Shown here: positions 11,696 to 23,924 of the stretch, piece after piece
Layout: the number at the start of each line of letters is the position of its first letter
Position numbering within the stretch: the first letter of the stretch is position 1
DNA from: Lepiota brunneoincarnata
Lineage: Eukaryota; Basidiomycota; Agaricomycetes; Agaricales; Agaricaceae
DNA: 64,000 bases
NCBI GenBank assembly: GCA_023014365.1
Contig: JAEBUN010000008.1
Span: 558,001-622,000 of the forward strand
Reading direction: 5' to 3'
The notes under the pieces: model-generated
The model's database searches: none
What the model was told of the DNA's origin: nothing
The model's input: only the letters and a program-made list of their open reading frames with translations
Translations under genes and position numbers: made by a program

Positions 11696-13296
11696 TCATT
11701 TATTGTTCATCCTAAACTTCGGTTTGTGCTCCTTTTTAAACTTGTCCATTAGGCCCATCGCGTACCCGGTCGACCTAAGGAAAACATGCCTCGGGGGCCC
11801 GTGGTTGAGCCCCCAAGCACCATATATCCGCAGATGCACGAGCTCTGGTAATTTCATACCAGTTTCCAGGTACTTCGTCTACAACCCAATCAGCAGGAAC
11901 AAGGAGAAGAGGGAGCGGCCGACATACTAGGACCAGAGCATCGTCTTTTTCCATGTTATTAGGGTTTGGGGAGTAATGAACCTCGAGCTTCCTTAGCTTC
12001 TGACATTCAACTATCCTCGCTAGTTGATTATCTGTGGGTGGTAAAGCCCAGGCGTTGGCTGTTTTTGTTCCAATAGCCAGGTTCCGCAGCGTATTTTTGT
12101 GCTTTGGCAGAATCGTCTGAAATACGTTGTCCACAAGTTCACGAGAATCGTCGAACGGATGCTCCCCTCTCAGATGTAACTTTTGCAATCCCGAGTATGA
12201 GGCAAGATAGTCAAACAGTGATGGGTGGTATACAGTGTCAGTGCAAACACCGGTCAGGAAGATGCCATTCTGCTTGAGTATCGAACAGATTTCGGCAAAA
12301 GTAGATGAAGAGGGGTTAGGATTCCTGGTGATACTGAGGAGCTTGAGATGTCGGAGATGGTGGAGATTATCTTTGATATCATCGGGGGTGACCAATACCC
12401 CATGCAACCTAAGCTTCGTAAGTGGGAGGGATTGGTTCAGTTTATTGACCTCAGCAAAGAGGTCATGCAATTTTGCATCCTTTCCTGTACTGGATGGGCC
12501 ACCGCCAAAGGAGATGTCTGTGAGGTTGGGACAGCGCGTGAGGAGGGAGGCCAGTTCGGCGGTATAGTGCTTGGATTCGTCCCAACTCCAGAAGGTTCTG
12601 AGGAAACGGAGGTTGGAGAGGGGCATGAGGGAGAAAGAAGGGGATAAGTCGATGTTAAAACGAAGATCGCGGAAACCTTCGAAAGATTGAAGTGTGCCAA
12701 GAGCACGGATGAAATCGGTCGCGAGTGATTCGGGAACCGAACCGTAAAACCAGCTGTTAGAATAATCAGCGTTAGAGGCGGATTGCAGGGGACCAGGAGT
12801 ATCCGAGGTAGGTACACACCTGACGTTCCTCAGGTTCTTCAAAGCACTGATAGCATTGAACAGGTTCTCCTCGAGCACTTTTTTCATTTCTGCTATACCT
12901 TCTCTATCATCTGCGATCCAGTATAGTCGGTCTGGGAAGAAATCAAGAGTCGTGGTGTACTCGAAAACACGAGTTGACCTGGTGGCTAGCGCTTTTATGA
13001 TGTCTTGACAGCGCAGACCATCGACAGTTGGGTTGTCATACCCATCTACATCGTTCCATTGGAGGTTCAGAGAGGAAAACAGCACGGGGGAGACAAGAGC
13101 ATTGAGATGCCTCGAGACGAGACGTAGTTTACAAAGGTCATCCTTGCCCTCTCGTTGCCCTGTGGGTTTTCGTGGTGTAGTCTTCAAGAACGATAGGTCT
13201 TTGTCAGAATAATCAGACCAATGTCGCATTGCAGGGACTCACAAAATTTACAATCTCGACAAGAAGTTCAATAGGCAAGTCTTCAAAAGTCACCAT
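11696..13296 (-). CDS. F-box/leucine-rich-repeat-like protein, copy 2
   Basis: Starts MVTFEDLPIELLVEIVNF at 13296. An intron (GTGAGT...TTGAAG) then joins to TTPRKPTGQREGKDDLCKLR. One long exon of leucine-rich repeats runs to DDALVL. A final exon after an intron near 11930-11877 (GTATGT...TTGTAG) encodes TKYLETGMKLPELVHLRIYG and ends at 11696, with the same last-exon architecture as copy 1. About 465 residues. Probable SCF substrate adaptor; nothing in the neighbourhood points to a target. Intact in the model used. Confidence 0.75.
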
Positions 13297-13544
13297 TGTG
13301 ATGGTAGGTAGTAAAGCTGGGGTGAGCCGGAACCTGTCACAGGCCGAGGCACAGCACAAGCAGCTACGAGAGCTACGGATCTGAGGTATCACCTTTGCCA
13401 TTTCACACACGTTTATTCCTCTCGCTACGCTTTGTTTTAGACACAAGTATCATGCTCCCTCTCAAATTTACTCATATAAAAACGACGCACTTCTCCAATA
13501 GCGTAGGTATGATGTCTGGCTTCGTACGATCAGCAAGGACAGGA

Positions 13545-13919
13545 AGAAAATGAGTTCAGAGCGGCAATTGCGCTAGACAGGTTTTCCTCAAGCACTTTTC
13601 ATTTCTGTAGGACCTGTGAGGGAATGTGGTTGTATCGGAGCGAAGCCAGGTTCTGTGGTGTGTTCAAAGACGCGAGTTGGCCCGGTGGCTAGCGCAGTGA
13701 TGACTCCTTGATAACGCTGGAGATAGAGGAGCCTTAGAGAGTGGAATAGGACGAGGGAGGCGAGGGAGTTGAGACGCAGTTTGCGAAGGTTGTTCTTGCC
13801 CTCTTGTTCGGATTGTCATGAGAGACTCAGATTACATACCGCAGATTAACGCCACATTCATATTGTACAATCGCCGTAAAAAGCTCAACAGGTAAATCAT
13901 CCAAGGTCGATATGATCAT
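13545..13919 (-). pseudogene. Truncated third F-box paralogue
   Basis: A start MIISTLDDLPVELFTAIVQ at 13919 resembles the two neighbouring F-box genes. The following sequence down to about 13545 is recognisably homologous at base level to copy 2: both read, on the plus strand, 'GGTGGCTAGCGC' and 'AGCACTTTT...CATTTCTG'. It lacks a long frame, carries stops and has no leucine-rich part downstream. It is best read as a 5' remnant left by an incomplete duplication or a deletion. Confidence 0.6.
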
Positions 13920-14182
13920 AGTGGAGATAGTTGGTGGGCGTGGAACGTGTTGACACAACGAGTAGAGCATCCTAACATCACCTGTCCTGCGACTTCGACC
14001 ATATCCACTTGAAAGGAGAAATAATTCACCCGACCACTGACCTTGCACATACTTACAGACGACCTAATGATAGCAAGCCGGGAAATGGATGTTCCGGGGA
14101 GAGAAACGTGATGGTTGATTGTTCCCCAGACTCTATCGCTTCGGACGGTTCTCATTACTCACATCAATACATTCGGCCTACA

Positions 14183-14188
14183 TATAAA
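14183..14188 (+). promoter_or_regulatory. TATA box of the CoA-transferase gene
   Basis: TATAAA lies 66 bp upstream of the ATG at 14254 in an otherwise non-coding 334-bp gap that starts after the F-box relic (13920-14253). Confidence 0.5.
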
Positions 14189-14253
14189 CATCCCTGCCCA
14201 CCCCTCCTTCTATCACCCACCGCACACGTCTCTATACCACCAACTCACTTGCG

Positions 14254-16245
14254 ATGCTCATTGTGCAGTTAGCTAGGTCCCGGTACCCTCTTGCGGGGAG
14301 AAGTGTGGTGGCTCCGAGGCTGCGGGTGTTGGCGGCCGTCAGGGCCTATAGCATCCCAGCAGAGCCTCCTGCCAAGTCCAAGGTGTGGGCTTCGGCAGAT
14401 GAAGCAGTAAAGGATGTCAAATCTGGGCAGGTGTTGATGGCCGGTGGCTTTGGGTTGGCTGGTGTACCTGGTAAAGGAGATATTGTTTGGTTTCTCCGTA
14501 GTCGGGGCTGACATCCTGTCCAGATACACTCTTGACTGCGTTGGCCAAGAGGTCAGAGGTGCAAAACTTGACTGGTGTATCGAATAACTGCGGAACTGTT
14601 GACTCCGGTTTGGGTATGTGTCAACAAGATGTTGAGATGCAATCTACACCCTGAACAGTTGTGAAGGGCTTCTGTTGAACACCGGGCAACTCACAAAGCT
14701 TGTTGCGTCGTACCCAGGAGGGTAGGTCGTTTTGTGGCCCCTTACCCATCCTCACTGACTTTCGGATCTAACCCAGAAACAAGAAATTCGAGTCCGCTTT
14801 CCTGGAAGGCAAAATAACTCTCGAGCTCGTTCCTCAGGGTACGCTCGCTGAGCGGATTCGTGCGAGTGCTGCTGGCATACCTGGATTTTACACACCCACT
14901 GGAGCGATGACTGCCATCGAGAAGGGTGAGATTCCCCAGCGCTACAATCCTGGAGGTGCAAAGAACGGTGTTGCGATTCCTGGTATTCGCAAGGAAACGA
15001 AGGAGTTCAATGGAAGAAGATATGTTTTGGAGACGGCTATCCCTGGTGATGTTGCGTTTGTACGAGCATGGAAGGTCGATGAAGTTGGTAACTGTGTGTT
15101 CCGCTATGCGTCCAACAACTTTAGCGCGCCAATGGCTAAAAATGCTAAAATGACGATCGTCGAGGTATGCTCATGCGCTCATTCGAAAGAAAAAATTAAC
15201 ATGATATGCTGTAGGCTGAAAACATTGTGCCCATTGGCTCTATCTCACCAAATGCTATTCACCTCCCTGGTATTTACGTCGATCGCATTGTCCCGGCTAC
15301 TGTTGAGAAGCGCATTGAGATCTTCACTATTGCGGATTCTGCCAATGCTGAGGAGACAACTCCTTTGGATCCCGCAAAGGCAAAGGCAAAGGCACTCCGT
15401 CACAGGATCGCTGCGCGAGCTGCGAAGGAACTCAAGGATGGATACTATGTCAATCTGGGTATCGGCATGCCGACTCTTGTTCCGGAACACTTGGAGAAGG
15501 GCGTCCGTGTCTGGCTGCAGAGTGAGAATGGTATTCTGGGTATGGGACCTTATCCGACAAAGGAGAAGCTTGACCCGTATGTGCAGGTTCGCAGTTCTAG
15601 GTGACGAGACTTATTTGTGTCTAGGGATCTTGTCAATGCTGGTAAAGAGACTGTCACTCTTGTTCCTGGTGCTTCTATCTTTGGTGAGATAGATCGCTCT
15701 TATGATGCATGTCTTCTAGACGAGTATTTTCAGACTCAAGTGAATCCTTCGCCATGATTCGTGGTGGACATGTTGACGTTTCTATCCTCGGTGTACGTCA
15801 CAAATGCGGGTGTTAAAAAGTGTGGCTGCTCATAGGGATTATAGGCTATGGAGGTTTCTCAGGCGGGCGATATCGCCAACTTTATGATTCCTGGCAAAAT
15901 GCTCAAAGGTTCGAGTTGGTCTATCTTGTGCGCTGCTAATATCTGACAAATGTAGGTATTGGTGGTGCTATGGATCTGGTGTCCAACCCGGACAAGACCA
16001 AGGTTGTTGCAATGCTGGAGCACTGTTCCAAGAACGGTGCCCCGAAGATATTGAAAGAGTGTGCATTACCTCTGACTGGTGCACGCACGGTCAGCACGAT
16101 CATCACCGAGCTGGCCGTGTTCGACGTGGACCGCGTTGCTGGTGAGCTGGAGTTGATTGACCTTGCAAAGGGGGTGACTGTGGAGGAGGTGAAGGCAAAG
16201 ACAGGATGTGACTTCCGTGTCAGAAGCGAGCTGGGCACGTTCTAA
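14254..16245 (+). CDS. SCOT: Succinyl-CoA:3-ketoacid CoA-transferase, mitochondrial
   Basis: Moves CoA between succinyl-CoA and acetoacetate in mitochondria. The N-terminus [19 protein letters not shown] is an Arg-rich targeting peptide. The alpha half has [46 protein letters not shown] and [11 protein letters not shown]. The beta half has [30 protein letters not shown], and the catalytic motif [12 protein letters not shown], with Glu as the CoA-accepting residue by family knowledge. Alpha and beta are fused, as in eukaryotic SCOT, giving about 530 residues. At least six introns break the gene, four of them in the last 700 bp. All junctions I joined stay in frame, so this gene, unlike many neighbours, looks undamaged. 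Confidence 0.93.
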
Positions 16246-16310
16246 TTGTAGTTGTATATTACGTAATGGAGACACAACTCTTCTTCTCCCAGCAAAGACT
16301 CGCTCAACAG

Positions 16311-18551
16311 ATGGGCTGGTTAGCAGACCTCTTTTCCTCCTCTCAGCGCTCCAGAAAGGGCCAGGCTATTTCGTCAACACACGACGCCTTTTCTCTCCCA
16401 ACCTCATCACCCATCCACCCACAACACCCTGATGCTTTCAACTCTGATGCCTTCCACACCCCAGAGTCTTCCATGAGTCCTTCTACCTACACATACCCAC
16501 CACAGGGCCCTGGGTCGTATGGCTACTTACCCACTTCGTAAGAGTCATCTCTTTTTTTTTAATTTTAATTCAATTCTTGAGGTTTGACCTTCCCTCTGTG
16601 TTTTCAAAGTGCTGGCCTCTCCCGACCTGCCTCAGGAGCCCTACTCCCAACACACATGGATTCGCTCCACACGCCCCTCTCCACACCTAATGGATACCCA
16701 CCCCTCGCAAAAACTTGGGCTCGCATCCGCGCTTGGCTGAGCCGGGAGTACCCCGAGCTCGGGGACACCCTCAACTACGGCATCCTCCCCCAGGATCTAC
16801 AGCATATAGAAATGCAATTCGGGTTCGCTCTCCCAGCTGTCGTGCGTGAATCCTATCTATGCTGCGACGGCCAAGAAGCAGAGTCTGCTGCGGGATGCTC
16901 CGAAGGTCTACTTTTCGGGTTGAGGATATTGCCGTTGGAGGATGTGTTTGAAGAATGGAGGTTTTGGCGGGAGGTCGATGGTGATCCTGCGACGGGTGCA
17001 AATCCGCGGCTGAAGGAAGTGATGCAGAGCGTGCCGCCTGGTTGGGTTAAAAGAGAATATTCACAGCGAGGGTGGATTCCACTCGTGGCGGATAAGACGG
17101 GTAATTATGTTGGTGTGGATATGAACCCTGCGGAAGCGGGTCAGGTTGGCCAGGTTATCGTGTTTGGAAGAGATTTTGATACCAAGGTTGTCTTGTGGAA
17201 AGGAGATGGGTCAAATGGGTGGGCCAAGTGGCTTGCTAGCTTCGTCGAGGAGTTGGAGTCTGGGGAAGGCTTCGAGCTCGGTCCTCCTGATGCCAGCGAC
17301 AGCAGTGAGGATGAGTTGGGGCTATGAAAGCTATTTTTACGATGGAAAGGGGCGTGGACAGGGTGATGGTGGAGGTGATACTGGTGGGGTTGGTGGACTT
17401 AGGTTGACTGGGGTGTACAAAGGATGGAACATTATGGAGGCGTGGGCGGACCGAAGTTTGAGGAAATGGTATGAAGCAGGTGTGGTTTCGGACGTATCAC
17501 TCTTACCCCCGGAGGACGAGGATATCAAGAGCAAGGTATGATTACAGAGCCGGGAGTATATATAGTGATCTCTAACAATAAGCGCTTGTTGCAGGGTATC
17601 GACGGAGTTGGATTAGGGGTCGTGGACGTGAACCACGGATCCGGAGCGGAAATACCTATCCCAGTCCTTGCGGATGCCGACGACCCCATCCCTCCGCCAA
17701 CTCATATGGCTCTCAGTGGAAAATGGGCTCCGCAATCACAACCTCAAGATGTACCAACCATCTCTGTTACAAAGCCTCCTGCACCGCGCCCCGTGGATCT
17801 CCCCACTGCACAAGACATCGAAGATTCACCCTCCCCTCCCTCTTCCTTCGATGAAGATCTTGAATCCGGTCGGAGTCGCGGTGTTCGCGAAGGGGTTCAG
17901 GATCCCCCTGCTCCCTCGCTCCGAAGACTAGTGCAACCGCAGCCGATAGCACCCGTTCCCCATGGGGCACCCGGACTTGACTCTACGGACGTCATAACAC
18001 CCCCTGCGGATGCTACGTCGCCTTTGGTGCAGGTCTCGAGGATGTCATCGGATCCGCTCACCGATCAACCTATTCTTGATCTATTGGCCGACCCAGGGCC
18101 CGCATTAGATACGAAACTGATTGAGCCATCTGCTTCGGGGTTTTCTGTTGTAGTGACTGCTGACCAGCCACTGACAGATTCACCTAAATTGGTCGACACG
18201 GCAGAGCTACCCATAGAGTCTGAAGCACAGCAACAGCAGCAATTACAACAAGAACAGGAGGAAGAGGAGCCCCCGGAGACTACCATAAGGCTTATTGGAG
18301 GTGGCGGGTCCTCGGGTGTGGCTAATATTGAGCCTCAGTCGAGCGAGCAACCTGTCTATATCGAGAAGGTGGCGCAGGTGCAAAAGGAGGCTGATGCTGC
18401 GAGTGTCATATCAGGAAGTTCGGACTCAAGTGCTAAGAACGGCAAAGTTCACAGGAAAACAAAGAGTGGACTTGCTGGGCTGAAGCGATTCAGCCAGTTT
18501 GGAGGGTCGAAAAAGCAAGGGTCTGGTGTAAAGGATTCGAAGGATGGTTAA
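16311..18551 (+). CDS. KNR4: Cell-wall regulator KNR4/SMI1 homologue
   Basis: Fungal protein linking cell-wall synthesis with calcineurin and cell-integrity signalling. Starts MGWLADLFSSS at 16311; the earlier in-frame residues are probably leader. A Ser/Pro-rich first exon is spliced at 16541 to a SMI1/KNR4 domain (LNYGILPQDLQHIEMQFGFA, YLCCDGQE, GWIPLVADKTGNYVGVDMNP, VIVFGRDFDTKVVLW). The domain continues as YESYFYDG...YKGWNIMEAWADRSLRKW and, after an intron near 17536-17595, a long acidic Pro/Ser/Gln-rich tail. The two parts of the domain are in different frames at 17318-17321, where a GGGG run has one base more than DELG-YESYF requires. About 680 residues if repaired; as written it stops at 17327. 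Confidence 0.85.
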
Positions 18552-18929
18552 TCGCTTGTTTTTTGGAAGCTACTCGTTCCTTGCGCATATCTGCCGTCTT
18601 TATTTTTCCGATTCTCTCCTTCTGATTCTACTAGTATTTTCTCACCATTGGACGATAATATTCACTACCTCATATATCCCGTTGTTTGCAACCATTTGAA
18701 TTGCAGGGCGCATGTTCCTCGAGCTTAAAAGCCCCCAGGTTAATGATGACAAATAGAAGGTCCCAGACGTAAGGTCACTGGAACTGTTGAATCGCTGATC
18801 ACATCATAAGAAGAAAGGAGTAATCCCATTATTTGCAACTATTTGACCCCAAGGGTGCATGTGACCCGGTCGCGTTGTTGGTTCTTCATCGTGTTCAGTG
18901 TTCACCTCCTTCTACCCATCCTCGCTACC
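18552..18929. other. Intergenic gap KNR4-MSC7
   Basis: 378 bp of T-rich non-coding sequence between same-strand genes. No clear promoter element or small gene is seen. Confidence 0.55.
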
Positions 18930-21405
18930 ATGGATGCCATCATATCCTTGATGCTCCATCCCCGCTTGACGATGCGGCTGGCTGCGGGCAACAGCGACCA
19001 GCTATGGCTCGATCCTGTCTACCCCCTCACGCTTTTCTTCGCATTCGGAATATATGTGGTCACACAAAAATATCACAAGAAGCATAACAGTCCTGTACCA
19101 TTCCCTTACTCAGTGCCAGAGGTCATTATTCTAGTTCTCTATCTCCTTTAAAACTTCTTTTCTTATTACCAGTCTTCCAGCCAGCCAGCCCAAACTGGAA
19201 AGGTCAACCCATCCAAGATGCGAGTATAACATCTCACCAGGACCACGAGGAACTGGGCTCTTTTCTCTCAGGTTCTGAACGGAAATATATTACGGCTTTT
19301 GACCCTGCGACTAGTCTTCATCTTGGGACGCTAATGGCTGACGATGCGGAGGACATTGCGCGAAAAATTCGAGAGGCAAAAGTTGCCCAACGGACGTGGA
19401 AGCATACCACGTTTACACAGAGGCGGAGAGTGATTAGAACGCTGATGAAGTGGCTAGTGGATAATCAGGATGCATGTGCGAGGATTGCTTGTCGGGATAC
19501 TGGAAAAACACGTATGTGTGCTGCTGTGGCCATATCCGTTTTTATTTTTTTGAACATTCGATCATTGTGTAGTTATCGACGCGGCTTTGGGCGAGATTTT
19601 AACGACTTGTTCAAAGATGGAATGGCTCATCGAACATGGCGAACAGGCATTGCGACCAGAAAGGCGCTCGGGCAATTTAATGCTTTCGTACAAGACTGCT
19701 GAAGTCCATTACGAGCCTCTCGGTGTTATTGCTGCGATTACCTCTTGGAACTATCGTACGTGTCCAGCATACACCAGAATCCCTTGAAGAACATCTTAAC
19801 TTTTTATGCGCAGCCCTCCACAATGCATGGTCCCCGGTCCTGGCTGGTATCTTTGCCGGTAACGGTGTCATTTTGAAATGTTCTGAGAATGTAATCTGGT
19901 CTACCGCTTGGTTCTTTGGCGCCATTCAGGAGGCACTACGTGCTTGCGGACACAACCAAGAACTTGTTCAGCTCGTCTCCTGTTACCCTGAAGAGGCGGA
20001 GGCTCTCACCAAGTCTCCCGAAATCAAGCACATCACGTTCATCGGCTCAGACCGTGTTGGAAAAGAGGTCAGCATTTACATTCCGACGAAAGTAGCAAGA
20101 ACCTGATACTCCTTTCGTTCTTAAGATAGCTTTGGCTGCTGCTGCCAATTTGACTCCCGTCACCCTTGAGCTTGGGGGCAAGGATCCTGCTATCATACTC
20201 CCGAATACTGAGCTTGAGCAATGGTCTAGCATTCTCATGCGTGGTAGTTTTGTGAGTAGATTTGTTCATCATTATTCTCCAACAACTCAAACTACCACAG
20301 CCAGAACATGGGACAAAACTGCATCGGTATCGAACGAATTCTGGTTCATGCTCCACAATACGATGCTCTCTATGAAATGCTTCACGATCGCATCAAACGC
20401 CTTCGTACAGGCTCCGTTTTGGCTCCCTCACCGGAAGGTTTTATTCCTACTGTCGATTGTGGGGCCATGATCAACGGCGATCGCTTCAGAGGACTCGAGA
20501 AAGCAATCCGGGAAGCGGTTGACGGCGGTGCGATTTGCGAAGGTGTTGAAGGTAGTGCTGGCGAACAGTTTCCTCACTCTTACCTGGAGAATGGCTACTA
20601 CTTTACTCCTACTCTCGTTGGTCCTGTGTCCCAAGAAATGGCTATTGCTCAACATGAACGTGGGTAGATCTGTTCTTATTCCCGAATCTAAGTTCTGACC
20701 AAGTCCATTGTTGCAGTCTTTGCCCCGATTGCGGTCCTCATGCCTTACGATACTATTGACGAGGCTATTGCAATTGCCAATGGTACACGATATGGTCTTG
20801 GTGCGAGTGTCTTTGGCCCGGACCAGGATGAATGCATGAAAGTGGCAAAACAACTGGAGTGCGGTATGGTTTCAATCAACGATTTTGGTGTTTTCTATGT
20901 GAGTCCTCCATTGTCAAGCTTAGGATTCATCTTTGACCTCCCTTTCCCCAGATCAAGTAAGACATCACCCAAACTTTCGACACTGAATCATTTCGTTGAC
21001 CGTATCGCGAACAGCCAAGACTTGCCCTTCGGCGGTATCAAGGGCAGCGGATACGGCCGTTTCGGTAAGTCTTACTGGGCTCCTATTCCCGAATTCTGAG
21101 ATGATCAACTCGCATGCGCAGGTGGACCTGAAGGCCTTCGATCGCTCACCAATCCTAAAGCCATTATGGTTGACTAGGTTCCCTCGCCTGATTCAAACGA
21201 GTATACCCAAAGTTCTGGATTATCCTCTGCGCTCGATGTATTGGAGCTGGTATGTATCCCCCCCTATGCGTGATTTCCACAGCCTATTTATGTATATGCA
21301 AACAACAGGGAGTTCACAAATGGACTAGTCAGGTTCTTGTATGGTGACAGATGGCGTACCCGAATTAGAGGTTTGATTACTCTCTACCGTGCCTCAAAAC
21401 AGTAG
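18930..21405 (+). CDS. MSC7: Membrane-anchored aldehyde dehydrogenase, MSC7 type
   Basis: Aldehyde dehydrogenase of the fungal Msc7 branch, likely ER-anchored. The N-terminus MDAIISLMLHPRL is followed by a transmembrane stretch (YPLTLFFAFGIYVV). The dehydrogenase fold follows: YEPLGVIAAITSWNY, SPVLAGIFAGNGVILKCSEN (cofactor-site Lys), TLELGGKDPAIILP (general-base Glu), and the active-site Cys in GQNCIGIERI, the Cys-Ile-Gly form typical of this branch. Late motifs are YYFTPTLVG, MPYDTIDEAIAIANGTRYGL and LPFGGIKGSGYGRFGGPEGL. At 21175 one extra T turns VDRFPRL into an immediate stop (VD*). The correct frame resumes at once with RFPRLIQTSIPKVLDYP and ends LYRASKQ at 21405. At least seven introns. 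Confidence 0.88.
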
Positions 21406-21828
21406 GCAGAGCAACAGGAGGTGATGGGATTGAAGTGTTGGATACCCTGGTTTCTTCTTTCCTTCATGTCTCGGATGAAATGATGGTGATGATCTACATA
21501 GCTACGTTGTTGTATTTGTCTATGATCTGTTCCCGGTTTATAATGAGCTATCTTGATTTTGACGCATCTCCCCCGACCACAAGTTGTGGTTGTCACGTTG
21601 AAAAAAGAAACATAATATTTAAATATTATGTGGCATGTGCATGAAGCCTTCCGAGGGAAAGGCTTTCGTAGAGAGTTTTGGTCTATGCAGACAATGTAGA
21701 CGAGGCAGTGTCAGGACAAAGTACCGATAGCAACAGTCCATAGAGATGAAATCAAGGATAACGATTGATGAATAATGCGTGGGAGAAGTGAGGCAAGTAA
21801 TGAATATCGAATGATGAGATGACTGCCC
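21406..21828. other. Convergent gap MSC7-DCN1
   Basis: 423 bp between two convergent genes, AT-rich, no coding features. It likely holds both 3' ends. Confidence 0.55.
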
Positions 21829-23058
21829 TTAGGCAGCTGAATTTGCCATCTTCCAAGAGGCAAATTCGTCGAGGAGCGTGGGCCACGCCTATGAAAAAAA
21901 AAAAAAAGCATTAGCCACCATGTCGACTGAACGAAAAGAGGGCAAGCGCCAACCCCGTCTGCCTCATAATTGTCAAGGTTTGGATTCACGGTCTCGCAGA
22001 ATTCTAGCATCTGGCCGAGGATAAGGAGGGGCATTCTCAGTTATTGTGCAGGGAAGTACCTACCATATTCCAAAGATCTTTGTTTGCAGCACGATAGGTT
22101 CCCTTCTCCTGCGGCAGAATATTAGAGAATATGAGAAAGAGAATATGTTGAATTACAGACATCGATATATTCAAGGATTTCCTTCATAAGGGGAGAACTT
22201 GGGTGCTAGGAGAACGGACCAAAAGGCCACCGCGGTCTGCCAGGAAACGTAAGGTTTAAGAGGATAAGCCCGCGACAGATAACGTACTTCCATTTCGATA
22301 TTTTTCGAAGAACTGCATGTGAGAACGTTATGAGTCGTCGGAACTTGATGAGAGGGGACAGACAACTTACGGAGGTTTCACCAGCGTGAAACAGTAGACA
22401 TATAGCTTGCGGAATGCATCCCTGACATCCGAGGTCAAGGCCCTGTAATTGGTCCGATCGTATGAGTCCCTTTTGGACCTCTTAGGTGGGGGCTTTTCAT
22501 AAATTAGGAGGTCTTCGAGGTCGGTCAATACGACAGAAAATTGATGCAATGAGGCTATGCTACACATGACGAGCGTTAAGGAAATGATAACTGGTGGCAA
22601 TAAAAACACTGAACGCACCGAAGAGCCCCTGTCCCCTTTACCCATTCCTCCTTGGAAATCTTGGCCATCTCCTGAGCTTCCATCTGCCATGCCAGTATTA
22701 ACGGTACCGGGCCCTCCATTGACAACCCAGCATCAGTGCAGAGCCTTTCGAATCCTTCTGGTCCTATGATATTGGGCTCGTCCGGATCAGCATAAGTATC
22801 GAAAAGGGCGAGGGCACGTTTGGGAGTATATGGCTGCTCTTGGGGAGGGGGCATCACAGTCTTTGGCGGTTCAACAGCTTTGAAGCTGGGCGGAGGGGGT
22901 TCGACGTGCTGAAGTTTATGGTTAGCTTGGGTGCGGCCAAGAAGGGAATGCTGGCCGACAGTGGTGGACGAAGACTTGCTGCGTTTGACCCCATCGTCGC
23001 TGTAGATGTGTTTCGTTTGATTAGATGACCAGCAGGAGAACATGGAGCAAAGGGGCAT
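21829..23058 (-). CDS. DCN1: Defective-in-cullin-neddylation protein DCN1
   Basis: Scaffold E3 that promotes attachment of NEDD8 to cullins. The potentiating-neddylation domain is plain: KRALALFDTYADPDEPNIIG, EGFERLCTDAGLSMEG, LILAWQMEAQEMAKI, EEWVKGTGAL, then in later exons YEKPPPKRS, VRDAFRKLYVYCFTLVK, FFEKYRN, TAVAFWSVLLAPKF, MKEILEYID, GTYRAANKDLWNM, MLEFCETVNPNLDNYEADG, and the end AWPTLLDEFASWKMANSAA at 21829. Extra T at 22194 breaks the frame between APKF and PLMKEIL. The N-terminus is unsure: ATG at 23058 is the first in frame, but the basic segment KRSKSSSTT may be joined to exons farther upstream (23255-23778). No UBA domain is evident. Confidence 0.85.
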
Positions 23059-23254
23059 GGATGCGACATTCAAAAGCACTCGAGGAGTATTTGAAGAAAG
23101 GTACACTGGCACGAAAGCAGTGTCAACGTAGACTCACTTGGCTGTCGTGCTGCTTTCCTGCTTGGCATATGATCAGCCACAGAAAAACAGCCAGCGGTGG
23201 TGTGCTTACATCATCATTCCTGTTTAGAGCAAGCACATTGCGATAGACCACAAT

Positions 23255-23778
23255 TTATGGGATAACACGCATGCGGACCAGTTCAAATATCAGCCATGTC
23301 CTCTGGCGATTCGATTCCAGGAATACGAACCAGGAGTCGCCTTTTTGCTTCTTCCCTTTTCCCGTCGTTTTCACTGTCCTGGCCTTCTTTCGAGGCTGCA
23401 AAAAAAAAAAAAAGAAGAAAAAAACACCATTTCGTTGAGCTACGAGACCAAACATAACGTGTATAATCATACCAGTGGCTCGCTCCTCCATTGCAATGTC
23501 TTATTCATTTCAACGGAATCGACCAGTAAAACGGACCCACCCCAAATCCTTGGATCCCGCCGTTTTCACCCCCTTCTTTGCCACTGTGGTGATGGGCATA
23601 CTCCCATTAGCATCGATCTGAGGAACGACAGCCTTGGAGCGCGTTGAACTACGAGTAGACCGCGTGGTTGCCTCCGAGCTATCTTCGGGCTGTTTTCTCT
23701 GTTAGGGAAAGGGAATGAGCTTGAGATGAAAACTTTTTCTTGCCAACACTACGGCAAAGGCTCACCTTTGGAGGCATT
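23255..23778 (-). CDS. Possible 5' exons of DCN1 or a small basic protein
   Basis: A tiny exon MPPK (23778-23767) can be spliced (GTGAGC...AACAG) to RKQPEDSSEATTRSTRSS and on to SKDLG. A further exon from about 23400 holds PRKKARTVKTTGKGKKQKG, a strongly basic stretch that looks like a nuclear-localisation signal. 'MPPKRK' starts are common for nuclear proteins, and the position just upstream of DCN1 suggests these may be its first exons. I could not build a continuous in-frame path to 23058, so this could also be a separate gene. Confidence 0.4.
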
Positions 23779-23924
23779 ATCAGTGGCGCAGAACACTAGC
23801 GGTAAGGATGTACAGATAGGAACGAAGCAAGCAATGAATAAATCCCAAGGCTTTTCCAAAGTCAGACGCGCGACAGGGAGCTGTGACTTTGTGACCCAAT
23901 TAATTGTAGTTGTTGGCGCCCACC

